Of a stretch of DNA of 64,000 nucleotides, positions 35,548-44,649 are shown piece after piece. The notes under the pieces were generated by a model. That model searched no databases. It was not told the origin of the DNA and worked only from the letters and a program-made list of their open reading frames with translations. Positions within the stretch are counted from its first letter, which is position 1, and every line of letters begins with the position of its first letter. The translations under genes were made by a program, and so were the position numbers. This DNA comes from RUG12519 sp045649685 (GTDB taxonomy: Bacteria; Bacillota; Clostridia; Oscillospirales; Ruminococcaceae), in NCBI GenBank assembly GCA_045649685.1, contig JAZRQJ010000009.1:1-64000 (forward strand). The letters run 5' to 3'.

Positions 35548-36612
35548 ATGCAAAAGTTATTTGAACTTATGAAAAAATTACCGCCTGATATTGATTGTGG
35601 TATAGTAAGTAGTTACGTAAATATAAAGTATTTTACTAAATTTTCGTTAACAGATGGTGTTTTGGTTGTTACTCATAGTGATGCTTATTTATTGACTGAT
35701 TTTAGGTATTATGAGATGGCTAAATCGGCTATTAGAGATATATCTGTAATATGTTTTAGTGACTTGAATGCTGAGTTAGAACATATATTTAAAGCAAATG
35801 ATTTCAGTAGGGTAGCGATTGAAAGTAGTAATGTTGTTGTAAAAACTTTTGAAAATTATAAAAAGAGATTTAAAAGTATTACTTTTATAACTGATTCTAG
35901 ATTTGATGATATTATTTTAGATTTACGAATGGTTAAAACCGATTATGAAATAAAAAAAATAGAGCATGCTCAGGAAGTAACAGGAGCGGCTTTTAATAGC
36001 GTGCTAAATTTTATATCTGAGGGGAAAACTGAATTAGATATTGCACATAACTTGAATACTTTTATTTTAAATAATTCAGATGGTTTATCTTTTGATACTA
36101 TAGTTGTTTCAGGCTCGAATTCTTCTTTGCCACACGGTGTTCCGTCATCTAAGCCAATTCAAAAAGGTGACCTTATTACAATGGATTTTGGAGCAGTTAT
36201 TGATGGTTATCATAGCGATATGACTAGAACAGTGTGTGTTGGAGAAATATCTTCTGAAAAAGAAGAAATATATAATATTGTATTATCTGGGCAGAAACTT
36301 GCATTAAACTCAGTTAAAAAAGGAATTCGCTGTAGTAAAGTAGATGAATTAGTTAGAGATTATTTTAAAAAATTTGGATTCGATAAAGAGTTTGGACATA
36401 GTTTAGGGCATGGAGTGGGTCTTGATATACATGAAAAACCTTTTTTATCATCTCGTGGAAACATTGAATTAAAAAAAGGAATGGTTGTTACAATAGAACC
36501 TGGAATTTATTTAAGTGGTAGGTTTGGAGTTAGAATAGAAGATATGATTTTGATAACTGGAAATGGTTATAAAAATTTTACGAAATGTTCAAAAGAACTT
36601 ATATGTATATGA
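35548..36612 (+). CDS. M24 family Xaa-Pro aminopeptidase/dipeptidase
   Basis: 354 residues: an N-terminal creatinase-like domain (about 1-125) and a C-terminal pita-bread metallopeptidase. Metal ligands are visible in MDFGAVIDGYHSDMTRT (two Asp), GHSLGHGVGLDIHE (His), TIEPGIY (Glu) and VRIEDMILI (Glu). It removes residues before proline from peptides. It lies 33 bases after aroQ and 89 bases before efp, the usual peptidase-efp neighbourhood. Confidence 0.92.
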   Translation: MQKLFELMKKLPPDIDCGIVSSYVNIKYFTKFSLTDGVLVVTHSDAYLLTDFRYYEMAKSAIRDISVICFSDLNAELEHIFKANDFSRVAIESSNVVVKTFENYKKRFKSITFITDSRFDDIILDLRMVKTDYEIKKIEHAQEVTGAAFNSVLNFISEGKTELDIAHNLNTFILNNSDGLSFDTIVVSGSNSSLPHGVPSSKPIQKGDLITMDFGAVIDGYHSDMTRTVCVGEISSEKEEIYNIVLSGQKLALNSVKKGIRCSKVDELVRDYFKKFGFDKEFGHSLGHGVGLDIHEKPFLSSRGNIELKKGMVVTIEPGIYLSGRFGVRIEDMILITGNGYKNFTKCSKELICI

Positions 36613-36701
36613 ATGATAATTAAAAAATATGCTTGCAATATTTTTATAATTAGTATAGAATTATTTTAGAAATTTTGATTATAAAATGTGGAGGTTAATT
36701 T

Positions 36702-37259
36702 ATGATTTCGGCTGGAGATTTTAAAAATGGTGTAACATTTGATATGGATGGTAACGTATTTCAAATTGTGGAATTTCAACATGTTAAGCCAGGGAAAGGT
36801 GCGGCCTTTGTTCGTGCTAAAATAAAAAATGTAATTACAGGTACGGTAATTGAAAGAACTTTTAATCCTACTGAAAAATTTCCGTTAGCATACATTGATC
36901 GTAGAAATATGCAGTATTCTTATTCTGAAGGAAATTTAAAGTATTTTATGGATTGTGAAACTTATGATATGATACCAATTGATGAAAGTAAATTGGGAGA
37001 TAGTTTTAGATTTGTTAAGGAAGAAATGGAAGTAAAGGTTTTATCATACAAGGGAGATGTTTTTGGTGTTGAACCACCAAATTTTGTTGAACTTGTGATA
37101 ACTCAAACAGATCCAGGTTTAAAAGGAAACACCGCAACTAATGCGACAAAACCTGCCGTTTTGGAAACAGGTGCAGAAATAAAAGTACCATTATTTGTTA
37201 ATGAGGGAGATAAGATTAGAATAGACACTAGAACAGGTGAATATATGGAACGTGCATAA
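36702..37259 (+). CDS. efp: Translation elongation factor P
   Basis: Relieves ribosome stalling at polyproline. 185 residues with KOW-like domain I and two OB domains. The tip loop HVKPGKGAAFVRAK places Lys32 as the possible modification site; I see no EpmA or EarP here, so its modification is unknown. The C-terminus VNEGDKIRIDTRTGEYMERA is highly typical. GGAGG precedes ATG 36702. Confidence 0.97.
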   Translation: MISAGDFKNGVTFDMDGNVFQIVEFQHVKPGKGAAFVRAKIKNVITGTVIERTFNPTEKFPLAYIDRRNMQYSYSEGNLKYFMDCETYDMIPIDESKLGDSFRFVKEEMEVKVLSYKGDVFGVEPPNFVELVITQTDPGLKGNTATNATKPAVLETGAEIKVPLFVNEGDKIRIDTRTGEYMERA

Positions 37260-37311
37260 GGTTTATATGTGTGTTAAGTAATTTTTGAGAATGTTTAGAG
37301 AGGTTTTTGTT

Positions 37312-37725
37312 ATGAATTTGACAGAGAAAGCAGCTTACATAAAAGGATTAATTGAAGGAATTAAGTTAGATGATAGTAAGGAAGAAACTAAGGTCTTAAA
37401 ATCGATTGTAGATTTATTAGAAGATATGGCGCTAAGTATTAAGGATTTAGAAAATATCTGTGAAGAACATAGTGAAGTTATAGATGAAATAGATGAAAAT
37501 TTGGCTGATGTAGAAGATATTGTTTATGATTGTAATTGTGAAGATTCAGATTGTGGTTGTTGTGATTGCGATTCTGATCTTTATGAAGTTTGTTGTCCAA
37601 ATTGTCAGCAAGTAGTTCAATTAAATGAAGATATTCTTGCTAAAGGGGAAATAGTTTGTCCCAATTGTGGCGAAAAGTTAGAGTTTGGTTTTGAAGATGT
37701 TTCGGAAAGTTCATCATTAGACTAG
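37312..37725 (+). CDS. CD1247-type N-terminal domain and zinc-ribbon protein
   Basis: 137 residues from ATG 37312 (AGAGAGG upstream). It opens with a helical domain (MNLTEKAAYIKGLIEGIKL) recognised as the CD1247 N-terminal type, followed by an acidic helix and a Cys-rich acidic linker (C at about 83-97). The C-terminal zinc ribbon has CCPNCQ and a second CPNCG pair. It often follows efp in clostridia. The function is unknown; the Cys cluster suggests zinc binding. Confidence 0.82.
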   Translation: MNLTEKAAYIKGLIEGIKLDDSKEETKVLKSIVDLLEDMALSIKDLENICEEHSEVIDEIDENLADVEDIVYDCNCEDSDCGCCDCDSDLYEVCCPNCQQVVQLNEDILAKGEIVCPNCGEKLEFGFEDVSESSSLD

Positions 37726-37750
37726 TATTGACAAATACTCTGAATAAAGA

Positions 37751-37791
37751 ATAAGAGAGACTATATTTTAATAAGTCTCTCTTATTTTTTA
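37751..37791 (+). terminator. Bidirectional terminator after the CD1247-type gene
   Basis: ATAAGAGAGACT pairs with AGTCTCTCTTAT, with a T run beyond. The minus-strand gene ends at 37789 and can use it too. Confidence 0.86.
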
Positions 37792-38934
37792 TCCAAACAA
37801 TATAAAAATTATTATAGCTAACGATAACATTGCTACACCAGCAGAAATTAACATAGTTAACAATATAACATTGTGAGTTTTCATTTCATGTTTTTGTTCA
37901 ACAATTGTAATTTGATTATAGTTAGTAGCTTCTTTTTTAATAGGTTCAATTTTAACGGTTTTTTGACTTGATCTAGGTGGTGTAATAATCTCTGCATAAA
38001 AATCTTCCATAGTTTGAGTTCTAAGCTTTGGAGATAATTTTAAAGCAGCCATAATAGCTAAAGAAACATTTTTAGGAACATTTGAATTCAATATGTCTGG
38101 TGGTATGAGATTATCATTTTCAGCTCTTGTATTGGACGATACAGGCATAGTTCCTGTTAACGATTTATACATTACTGCAGCCATCCCGTAAACATCTGAA
38201 TAAACACCCAAGATGTTTTGATCACTATATTGTTCAGGAGAAGCATATCCATCATATATTGCAATTGGTAGATCGTTGTCATGTGATGATCTAAGATATT
38301 GTGTGGAAAAATCAATTATTTTAAAAGTATTATTTTCCACTAATATTGTTTCGGGGGATAGTCCGCCATGAACAATACCACTGTTGTGTAAATGTTGAAT
38401 AGATTTAATTAATCCTAAAAACATACTAGAGCAATCTTCCCAGCGTAATTCTCCATAGTAATTAGAAAGATATTTTCTTAAAGTAATACCATTAGGTAAT
38501 TCTTGTATTGTATAAACAGTATCATTTTCTAAAAATACAGAAAACACTTTTAATATATTAGGCATGGTTCTAAATTTAGACAAGGATTCAAATAAGGTAA
38601 TGAATTTTGCTTTGATATCTTCAAATAAATTGTTTTGATTAGATTTCAAACATACCTGTCCTGATTCCAAGCGATTTAGTAATGTATTCGGAAATAATTC
38701 TTTGATAGCTACATTCATATCAAGATGTTGATCTAACGCTATATAAGTTATACTTTCACTGTTTTGAGAAATAATTGAACCAATTATATATCTTTCAGAT
38801 AAAACTGTACCTTGTTTAAGACACTTTTCTGCATTTTCTATTGATGGTACTGCGCTATTGCAACGAGGGCAGCTAACAGCGTTCTTATTTAATTTATTCA
38901 TACATTTGTAACAACGATAATGAACATCAATCAT
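37789..38934 (-). CDS. Zinc-ribbon membrane pseudokinase-like protein
   Basis: 381 residues with a zinc ribbon at the N-terminus (C8/C11, C22/C25), a Ser/Thr-kinase-like fold (about 47-320), and one C-terminal membrane helix (about 356-380). The kinase fold keeps the VAIK lysine (K78), an Asp in the DFG position (D208-F209-S210) and YASPEQ. The catalytic loop, however, reads H189-G190-G191-L-S193-P-E-T196 where active kinases have HRDxKPxN, so the catalytic Asp, Lys and Asn are all missing; the glycine loop is also degenerate. I infer a pseudokinase or non-catalytic sensor held at the membrane. It is a single-gene unit with its own strong promoter. Confidence 0.8.
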   Translation of the reverse strand: MIDVHYRCYKCMNKLNKNAVSCPRCNSAVPSIENAEKCLKQGTVLSERYIIGSIISQNSESITYIALDQHLDMNVAIKELFPNTLLNRLESGQVCLKSNQNNLFEDIKAKFITLFESLSKFRTMPNILKVFSVFLENDTVYTIQELPNGITLRKYLSNYYGELRWEDCSSMFLGLIKSIQHLHNSGIVHGGLSPETILVENNTFKIIDFSTQYLRSSHDNDLPIAIYDGYASPEQYSDQNILGVYSDVYGMAAVMYKSLTGTMPVSSNTRAENDNLIPPDILNSNVPKNVSLAIMAALKLSPKLRTQTMEDFYAEIITPPRSSQKTVKIEPIKKEATNYNQITIVEQKHEMKTHNVILLTMLISAGVAMLSLAIIIFILFG

Positions 38935-38982
38935 TTATTTAAATGCCTCCAAATGTGATAAATTTCTACACGTACAATACAA

Positions 38983-39011
38983 ATGATATCATTTAATTAA
39001 AAGTATGTCAA
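38983..39011 (-). promoter_or_regulatory. Sigma-A promoter of the pseudokinase gene
   Basis: Read on the minus strand: TTGACA, a 17-base spacer and TATCAT with TGA extended -10, about 50 bases before the start codon. Confidence 0.7.
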
Positions 39012-39066
39012 ATTAATTGTATCTATTAAACTGAGTTTATAAGAAAAAGTCTTCTGTCTTATATTA

Positions 39067-39246
39067 TTATTTATGATATTTATACGTGTCTGAGTTACAG
39101 TTATTACAGCAGTTTTTAGTACAATTCAGACAATTATTTTTTTTTTCTTTTTTTCTTAGTAAATATATTAATATTTTTATTGTAATAATCAGTAAAAGCA
39201 AGATCACGATTGTCGAAGATATATTGTTGGTAATTAATGTAATCAT
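39067..39246 (-). CDS. FeoB-associated Cys-rich membrane protein
   Basis: 59 residues from ATG 39246 (AGGAG 8 bases upstream). One N-terminal membrane helix (about 8-28), a basic stretch LRKKEKKNN, then a cysteine cluster NCLNCTKNCCNNC. This is the layout of the FeoB-associated Cys-rich family that follows feoB in many Firmicutes; a role in receiving or gating iron is assumed but unproven. The gene starts 17 bases after feoB ends. Confidence 0.85.
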   Translation of the reverse strand: MITLITNNISSTIVILLLLIITIKILIYLLRKKEKKNNCLNCTKNCCNNCNSDTYKYHK

Positions 39247-39262
39247 ATTTTTTACTCCTAAT

Positions 39263-41374
39263 TTATTTTTTGTGTGGTCTTGCAATGAAAAACAAAATAA
39301 AAGCAATTAAAATAAAGGAAGTGATAGTCCAAAAGCTAAATTGTAAATAACCTAATACAAGTCCCAAAATTTGATAAATAAATAGTGATGTGATATATGC
39401 AACAACAGTTTGAAATGCAACCGCAAAGCTAGTCCATTTAAAACTGGATGTTTGTCTATAGATTGCTCCAACAGCAGCGCAACAAGGAGCACATAGTAAA
39501 TTAAATGTCAAAAATGATATGGCAGAAGTTGAGTTTGGAAATATGTTTGTTATTTTTTCTGATATATTTATACTATTCTCTGATAATTCAGAGGTTACAC
39601 CAATAGTGTTTATTATATTTTCTTTTGCAATTAAACCCGAAATTGTTGCAACAGCTGCTTCCCAATTGTTAAATCCAAGTGGAGAAAAAATAGGGGAAAT
39701 TAGCTTTCCGATACTTGCAAGAAAAGAATCTTGCTTATCCACCATATTAAAACCATTTTGATCAATTCCAAAGTTTGATAAAAACCAAACCACAATGCTA
39801 GCCAAAAATATAACTGTTCCTGCTTTTATAATAAAAGATTTTACGCGATCTAAGACATGGATTGTAATACTTTTTAGTGATGGCATATGGTACGATGGAA
39901 GTTCCATAACAAAATGATTTTTTTCATCTGAAAACAAGTTTGATTTTTTCAGAATCGTTCCCGACAATACAACAATAAACATACACACGAAATATACTAT
40001 AGGAGCTATATACCAAATTTCTGGTAAAATGGCACCACATATTAAAGCTATTACAGGGACCTTTGCACTACAAGGAATGAAAGATGTTGTAATTAAAGTT
40101 ATTAGTCGTTCATTTTTGTTTTCTATAATTTTAGTTGACATAATACCCGGCACAGTACATCCCGAAGATATTAAAAATGGAATAAAACTTTTACCAGAAA
40201 ATCCAAATTTATGTAATATTCTGTCCATAATAAATGCAATTCGTGACATATAACCACAATCTTCGAGTAAGGATAAAAATATAAATAGAACAAATATTTG
40301 AGGAATAAATGATAAAACAGATCCTACACCAGAAATAATACCATTTACAATCAAGTCTGAAAGCCAACTGGCTGTTCCAATTTGATCTAAAGAAGTTTCA
40401 AGCGAAGATTTAATTAAGCCATCAAATATACTTTCATTGAGCCAATTTGATATTGGTTTTCCAATTAGTGTTATAGATATTAAATACACTAAGCTGATAA
40501 TAGCAACAAATATTGGTATTGCTAGTATATTATGAGTTACAATATTATCGATTTTATCGGCAGTAGTTAATTTTTTTGGGGATTTTTTATAAAAATATGG
40601 AAGTAATTTAGCTATGTAATTATAACGTTCGTTGATAATTATACTTTGTGAATCATCATCAAACTCTTCTTCGGCAATTTTTATAATTTTTTCAATTTTA
40701 TGTATTATTGCATTGCTTAAATTTAATTGAGACATTACATTTATATCTCTCTCAAATAATTTAATTGTATACCATCTAATATTTGAGTCATTTATTAAGA
40801 CATTGGAAAGTATTATATCGGAAATGTTCGTTAAATATTTTTCTAAACTTTCTGAATATTTTGGAATAGAATGGACATTCTCTTTATTTAAAGCAATGTC
40901 AATTGCCATTTGTGATAATTTTGTATTATTGAGAGATTTTAACGCAGATATCTCAATTGCCTTACAGTTCATTGCTTGAGAAAGTTTGTCTATGTTTATA
41001 TCGTCATTATTTTTTTTGACAATATCTATCATGTTAATTGCTAAAACTATAGGAATTCCCATTTCCATTAACTGTGTTGTTAAATATAAATTTCTCTCTA
41101 GGTTTGTTCCATCTATTATGTTAATTATACTATCTGGTCGTTCTTTCAGCAAAAAATCCCGGCTAACAATTTCCTCTGAAGTATACGGAGATAAGGAATA
41201 TATGCCAGGAAGATCTGTTATTTTTACATCTTTATTTTTTTTTAATTTACCTTCTTTTTTTTCAACAGTAACACCTGGCCAGTTTCCCACATATTGGGAA
41301 GAACCAGTTAAATTATTAAATAATGTGGTTTTGCCACAATTTGGATTACCAACTAATGCTATATTAAGTGACAT
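39263..41374 (-). CDS. feoB: Ferrous iron transport protein B
   Basis: 703-residue inner-membrane Fe(II) transporter with an N-terminal GTPase domain. G1 is GNPNCGKT (9-16), the switch region contains GVTVEKKEG, G3 is DLPG (54-57), and G4 is NMID. A helical insertion domain follows to about residue 270, then two Gate motifs and core helices, including SGCTVPG and PCSAKVPV. Start ATG 41374. It lies between feoA and the Cys-rich partner gene in a three-gene minus-strand operon. Confidence 0.96.
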   Translation of the reverse strand: MSLNIALVGNPNCGKTTLFNNLTGSSQYVGNWPGVTVEKKEGKLKKNKDVKITDLPGIYSLSPYTSEEIVSRDFLLKERPDSIINIIDGTNLERNLYLTTQLMEMGIPIVLAINMIDIVKKNNDDINIDKLSQAMNCKAIEISALKSLNNTKLSQMAIDIALNKENVHSIPKYSESLEKYLTNISDIILSNVLINDSNIRWYTIKLFERDINVMSQLNLSNAIIHKIEKIIKIAEEEFDDDSQSIIINERYNYIAKLLPYFYKKSPKKLTTADKIDNIVTHNILAIPIFVAIISLVYLISITLIGKPISNWLNESIFDGLIKSSLETSLDQIGTASWLSDLIVNGIISGVGSVLSFIPQIFVLFIFLSLLEDCGYMSRIAFIMDRILHKFGFSGKSFIPFLISSGCTVPGIMSTKIIENKNERLITLITTSFIPCSAKVPVIALICGAILPEIWYIAPIVYFVCMFIVVLSGTILKKSNLFSDEKNHFVMELPSYHMPSLKSITIHVLDRVKSFIIKAGTVIFLASIVVWFLSNFGIDQNGFNMVDKQDSFLASIGKLISPIFSPLGFNNWEAAVATISGLIAKENIINTIGVTSELSENSINISEKITNIFPNSTSAISFLTFNLLCAPCCAAVGAIYRQTSSFKWTSFAVAFQTVVAYITSLFIYQILGLVLGYLQFSFWTITSFILIAFILFFIARPHKK

Positions 41375-41413
41375 ATATATAAGCCTCTCCTAATAAATTT
41401 GTAAAAATATGAC

Positions 41414-41638
41414 TTAATATTCAATTATTATATTTTTAGCTTCATTTTTTCTTAGAGATAAGTCGTAACCCCTAACAGTTATCTCTAGCGGATCTCCAAA
41501 TGGAGCAAATTTTTTTACTAACACTTCTACGCCTTTTGTTATACCCATATCCATTATTCTACGTTTTAAAGCGCAATTACCAACAACTTTGTTAACGCGA
41601 ACTTTTTTACCACGTTTTACCTTATTTAATGTGCTCAT
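41414..41638 (-). CDS. feoA: Ferrous iron transport protein A
   Basis: 74 residues, an SH3-like fold: KRGKKVRVNKVVGNCALKRR, MDMGITKGVEVLVKKFAPFGDPLEI and a final VRGYDLSLRKNEA, all typical of FeoA, which interacts with the cytoplasmic part of FeoB. A GGAGAA-like site precedes ATG 41638. First gene of the feoA-feoB-Cys-rich operon. Confidence 0.94.
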   Translation of the reverse strand: MSTLNKVKRGKKVRVNKVVGNCALKRRIMDMGITKGVEVLVKKFAPFGDPLEITVRGYDLSLRKNEAKNIIIEY

Positions 41639-41673
41639 TCTTAAACATTTTCTCCTTCAAAATTATTGTTTGT

Positions 41674-41707
41674 TTTTGATAATCAAAACTCAATTAGCAT
41701 TGGCTAA
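41674..41707 (-). promoter_or_regulatory. Two palindromes in the feoA leader (candidate metal-repressor operators)
   Basis: TTAGC-ATTG-GCTAA at 41694-41707 is a perfect inverted repeat about 7-20 bases past the predicted start site and resembles half of the DtxR/IdeR-type consensus (TTAGGTTAGGCTAACC). A second perfect 7-1-7 palindrome, TTTTGAT-A-ATCAAAA, is at 41674-41688. Binding by an iron regulator is inference. Confidence 0.5.
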
Positions 41708-41720
41708 CTCTGATAAATAA

Positions 41721-41749
41721 ATTATACACCTTATATATATATATGTCAA
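41721..41749 (-). promoter_or_regulatory. Sigma-A promoter of the feo operon
   Basis: On the minus strand: TTGACA, a 17-base spacer and TATAAT, a perfect consensus pair. The start of transcription would lie near 41714. Confidence 0.8.
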
Positions 41750-41791
41750 GTATATAAGCTTACTAATTTAAATATTTATGCTATAAATATT

Positions 41792-41820
41792 TTGACAAAA
41801 AACAAAAAAAATGGTATAAT
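41792..41820 (+). promoter_or_regulatory. Sigma-A promoter of metK
   Basis: TTGACA, a 17-base spacer and TATAAT with TGG extended -10, 57 bases before the metK start. It is divergent from the feo promoter. I see no SAM riboswitch in the short leader. Confidence 0.85.
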
Positions 41821-41876
41821 CCTGCTTAATTATTTATTAAGTTTTCTCAATTATTTTTAGATTGGAGATAGAAAGT

Positions 41877-43064
41877 ATGTCAAAAAAATATTTTACTTCT
41901 GAATCTGTTACTGAAGGGCATCCAGATAAAATATGTGATCAAATATCTGATGCCGTTTTAGATGAAATTTTAAAAAATGATTATGACGCTAGAGTAGCTT
42001 GTGAAACCGTTTGTACAACTGGTATGGTTATGCTCATGGGAGAAATATCCACTAAGTGTTATGTAGATATTCCCAAAATAGTGAGAAAAGTTATTAAAGA
42101 TATTGGATATAATCAATCAGAATATGGTTTTGATTCGAAAAATTGTGCTGTTATTTCAAATATTGACGAACAATCTCCAGATATTGCTATGGGAGTTGAT
42201 AAGGCTTTAGAGGCTAGAGATACTGATGAAATGGAAATTGGTGCGGGAGATCAAGGAATGATGTTTGGTTTTGCTTGTGATGAAACGCCAGAGCTTATGC
42301 CTATGCCTATAATGTACGCACATAAACTTGCTAAAAGATTGGCTGAAGTAAGGAAACAGAATATAATTCCTTATTTAAGACCGGACGGAAAAACTCAAGT
42401 AACGATAGAATATGAAGATGGTGTTCCTGTAGCTGTAGACACGATTGTTGTTTCTACTCAGCATGATGAAAATATTTCTTTAGATAGAATAAAAAATGAT
42501 ATTATAGAACATGTTATAAAACCGATTATTCCATCTGAGTTTATGTTGAAAACGACAAAAATCTTTGTTAATCCAACCGGCAAATTTATCATAGGTGGCC
42601 CTGTGGGAGATAGTGGATTAACTGGTAGAAAAACAATGGTAGATACATATGGAGGATATTCTAGACATGGCGGGGGAGCTTTCTCAGGAAAAGATCCTAC
42701 AAAGGTAGATAGAACTGGGGCATATGTGGCTAGATATGTGGCTAAAAATATTGTAGCTGCTGGTTTGGCAAAGCGCTGTGAGGTTCAATTGGCATATGCA
42801 ATAGGTGTGGCCCATCCTGTTTCAATAATGTTAGATACTTTTGGTACTGGTGTGTATTCGGATGATGTCTTGGAGCAGGCAATAAAAATGGTGTTTGATT
42901 TTAAGCCCGGATCTATTATAGATTATTTGAACTTGAAAAAACCTATTTATAAATCTTTAGCGGCGTATGGACATTTTGGAAGACATGATTTAGATGTTTC
43001 CTGGGAAAAGATTGATAAAGTAGATGAATTAAAGAATGCTGTTAACAAGATAATTGAAAAATAA
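41877..43064 (+). CDS. metK: S-adenosylmethionine synthetase
   Basis: Makes SAM from methionine and ATP; homotetramer. 395 residues from ATG 41877 (GGAGAT 9 bases upstream); a TTG at 41862 is in frame but overlaps the SD. Motifs: SESVTEGHPDKICDQISDAVLD, GAGDQGMMFGFACDE and the GGGAFSGKDPTKVDR P-loop-like segment. The leader is short, so there is no room for an S-box. A strong terminator follows. Confidence 0.97.
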   Translation: MSKKYFTSESVTEGHPDKICDQISDAVLDEILKNDYDARVACETVCTTGMVMLMGEISTKCYVDIPKIVRKVIKDIGYNQSEYGFDSKNCAVISNIDEQSPDIAMGVDKALEARDTDEMEIGAGDQGMMFGFACDETPELMPMPIMYAHKLAKRLAEVRKQNIIPYLRPDGKTQVTIEYEDGVPVAVDTIVVSTQHDENISLDRIKNDIIEHVIKPIIPSEFMLKTTKIFVNPTGKFIIGGPVGDSGLTGRKTMVDTYGGYSRHGGGAFSGKDPTKVDRTGAYVARYVAKNIVAAGLAKRCEVQLAYAIGVAHPVSIMLDTFGTGVYSDDVLEQAIKMVFDFKPGSIIDYLNLKKPIYKSLAAYGHFGRHDLDVSWEKIDKVDELKNAVNKIIEK

Positions 43065-43067
43065 ATA

Positions 43068-43110
43068 AAAAAACTCACTCCACTTTTTAACTTTGTGGAG
43101 TGAGTTTTTT
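43068..43110 (+). terminator. Bidirectional terminator between metK and the deacetylase gene
   Basis: AAACTCACTCCAC pairs with GTGGAGTGAGTTT around TTTTTAACTTT, with A and T tracts on both sides. Confidence 0.9.
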
Positions 43111-43115
43111 ATTGC

Positions 43116-44498
43116 TTAGCTTGCTTTAACATATGCGTTGCCAGGAGAAATCGTTAAACCTTTAGCTTCAAACATTTCGCTAACAGTTGCTAGATAAAAG
43201 CCTTTATTAATTAATTTAGGTATTATAGTTTTTATAGCCTCAACAGTGGCATCATGTATATCGTGCATCAATATTATATTGCCGTCTGCTGCTTCGTTTA
43301 GTACTTTATTTATTGTTGAATTCGTATTTTTTGTTTTCCAATCCAATGTATCAACATCCCAAAGTATCAATGGTGCTTTTACGGTGTTTTTGACGGTTTG
43401 ATTTTTATTACCATATGGAGGTCTTACCAAAGAAGGAACTATACCTGTAGCTTGTTGAACAATGTTATTTGTTTTATTAATTTGATTTTCGATTTGACTA
43501 ACACTTAAATTAGACAGCGATTCATGCGAATATGTGTGGTTCCCAATTTCACATCCTAAGTCTATTTGTCTTTTCAAAAGTTCTGGACATTTTTCTGCTT
43601 GATTTCCAACGACGAAGAAAGTAGCATGAGCATCATATTTTTCTAACTCGTCTAATATTATATTTGTCTTTCCGTCCATAGGACCGTCATCAAACGTTAG
43701 AGCGATTATTGGTTTACCTTGTTCAACAGCTTCTCTTGCACTAGATTTAGGACCTTTAAACGGTTCGGGAGAGGAAGTGGAAAAAGCTTCTTCTATTTTT
43801 TCTTTTGGTACTTCAACAGAAACTATACCATGTTGAACTGGAAGAACGCTACCGGTAGCGTAGAAGAAAATTACAGATTCTCCACTAAACACAAAATTTT
43901 TTACAGCATCTATGGATTCCGGAATACCATTAGAGTTTTTTTCAAAGTCTGATTTATATTTTTCATTTGACATGATAGCATCTTTTATTGCTTTAGATAC
44001 AATGTCCATTTTATTGCTTCTAAAAACATTTTCGTTGGATATAAGTTTTTCTTTATTAAAAACTAATGTTTCTACAGTCTCAATCTCTGTCTTATTAGAT
44101 GGATCCTTTGTAAGATATTGAATTTCCACAGATAAGTTATTATCGCCGTATGAAAATGTTTGATATGAACTATATAGTTCTTTTCTATCACCTTTTCCAT
44201 TTGCTTTGTAGTCTGCATTATCAGACATAAAAGTATTAACTTTTTTATTTATATGATTTAGTATGATTTGATCTATATTAGAATTTCCTATGTATGGGAA
44301 CTGCATATCATATGTTAAATTTTCTTGATAACTTATTAGTTTTTGAGGACTACCAACGTCATGGGAAGGATTTTTTATTTCGTATGAAATACTTGGTTTG
44401 TCGTCCATAGGATTATTTTGATTAGATTTACAACCGGTTATTGTTAAAACAAAAGAAAACACTAATAGTAGAGCAAAAATTTTTTGTTTCATTTTCAA
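43116..44498 (-). CDS. Lipoprotein polysaccharide deacetylase (PdaC-like)
   Basis: 460 residues. A lipoprotein signal peptide (about 1-22) ends in the lipobox TITGC with Cys23. The middle (about 45-225) is a DUF3298/DUF4163-like domain, and the C-terminal NodB domain (about 255-445) has all motifs: TFDDGP with metal Asp, HTYSH with two His ligands, RPPYGN, WDVDTLDW and LMHDIH. The domain order resembles peptidoglycan deacetylase PdaC. Expected to act outside the membrane on cell wall sugars. Its own promoter lies at 44534-44562. Confidence 0.9.
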   Translation of the reverse strand: MKMKQKIFALLLVFSFVLTITGCKSNQNNPMDDKPSISYEIKNPSHDVGSPQKLISYQENLTYDMQFPYIGNSNIDQIILNHINKKVNTFMSDNADYKANGKGDRKELYSSYQTFSYGDNNLSVEIQYLTKDPSNKTEIETVETLVFNKEKLISNENVFRSNKMDIVSKAIKDAIMSNEKYKSDFEKNSNGIPESIDAVKNFVFSGESVIFFYATGSVLPVQHGIVSVEVPKEKIEEAFSTSSPEPFKGPKSSAREAVEQGKPIIALTFDDGPMDGKTNIILDELEKYDAHATFFVVGNQAEKCPELLKRQIDLGCEIGNHTYSHESLSNLSVSQIENQINKTNNIVQQATGIVPSLVRPPYGNKNQTVKNTVKAPLILWDVDTLDWKTKNTNSTINKVLNEAADGNIILMHDIHDATVEAIKTIIPKLINKGFYLATVSEMFEAKGLTISPGNAYVKAS

Positions 44499-44533
44499 AT
44501 CTCCTTCAATAAAATTTATTTAACAACCCATAC

Positions 44534-44562
44534 ATTATACAATAAAACATATTATTTGACAA
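44534..44562 (-). promoter_or_regulatory. Sigma-A promoter of the deacetylase gene
   Basis: On the minus strand: TTGTCA, a 17-base spacer and TATAAT, about 36 bases before the start codon. Confidence 0.65.
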
Positions 44563-44649
44563 ATTTTTAAAAATAAAAACAAAATAAATTTAGATAATGT
44601 CACTAAAATATTATATAAACGTATAATACATAAAAGGAGTTAGATAGAT

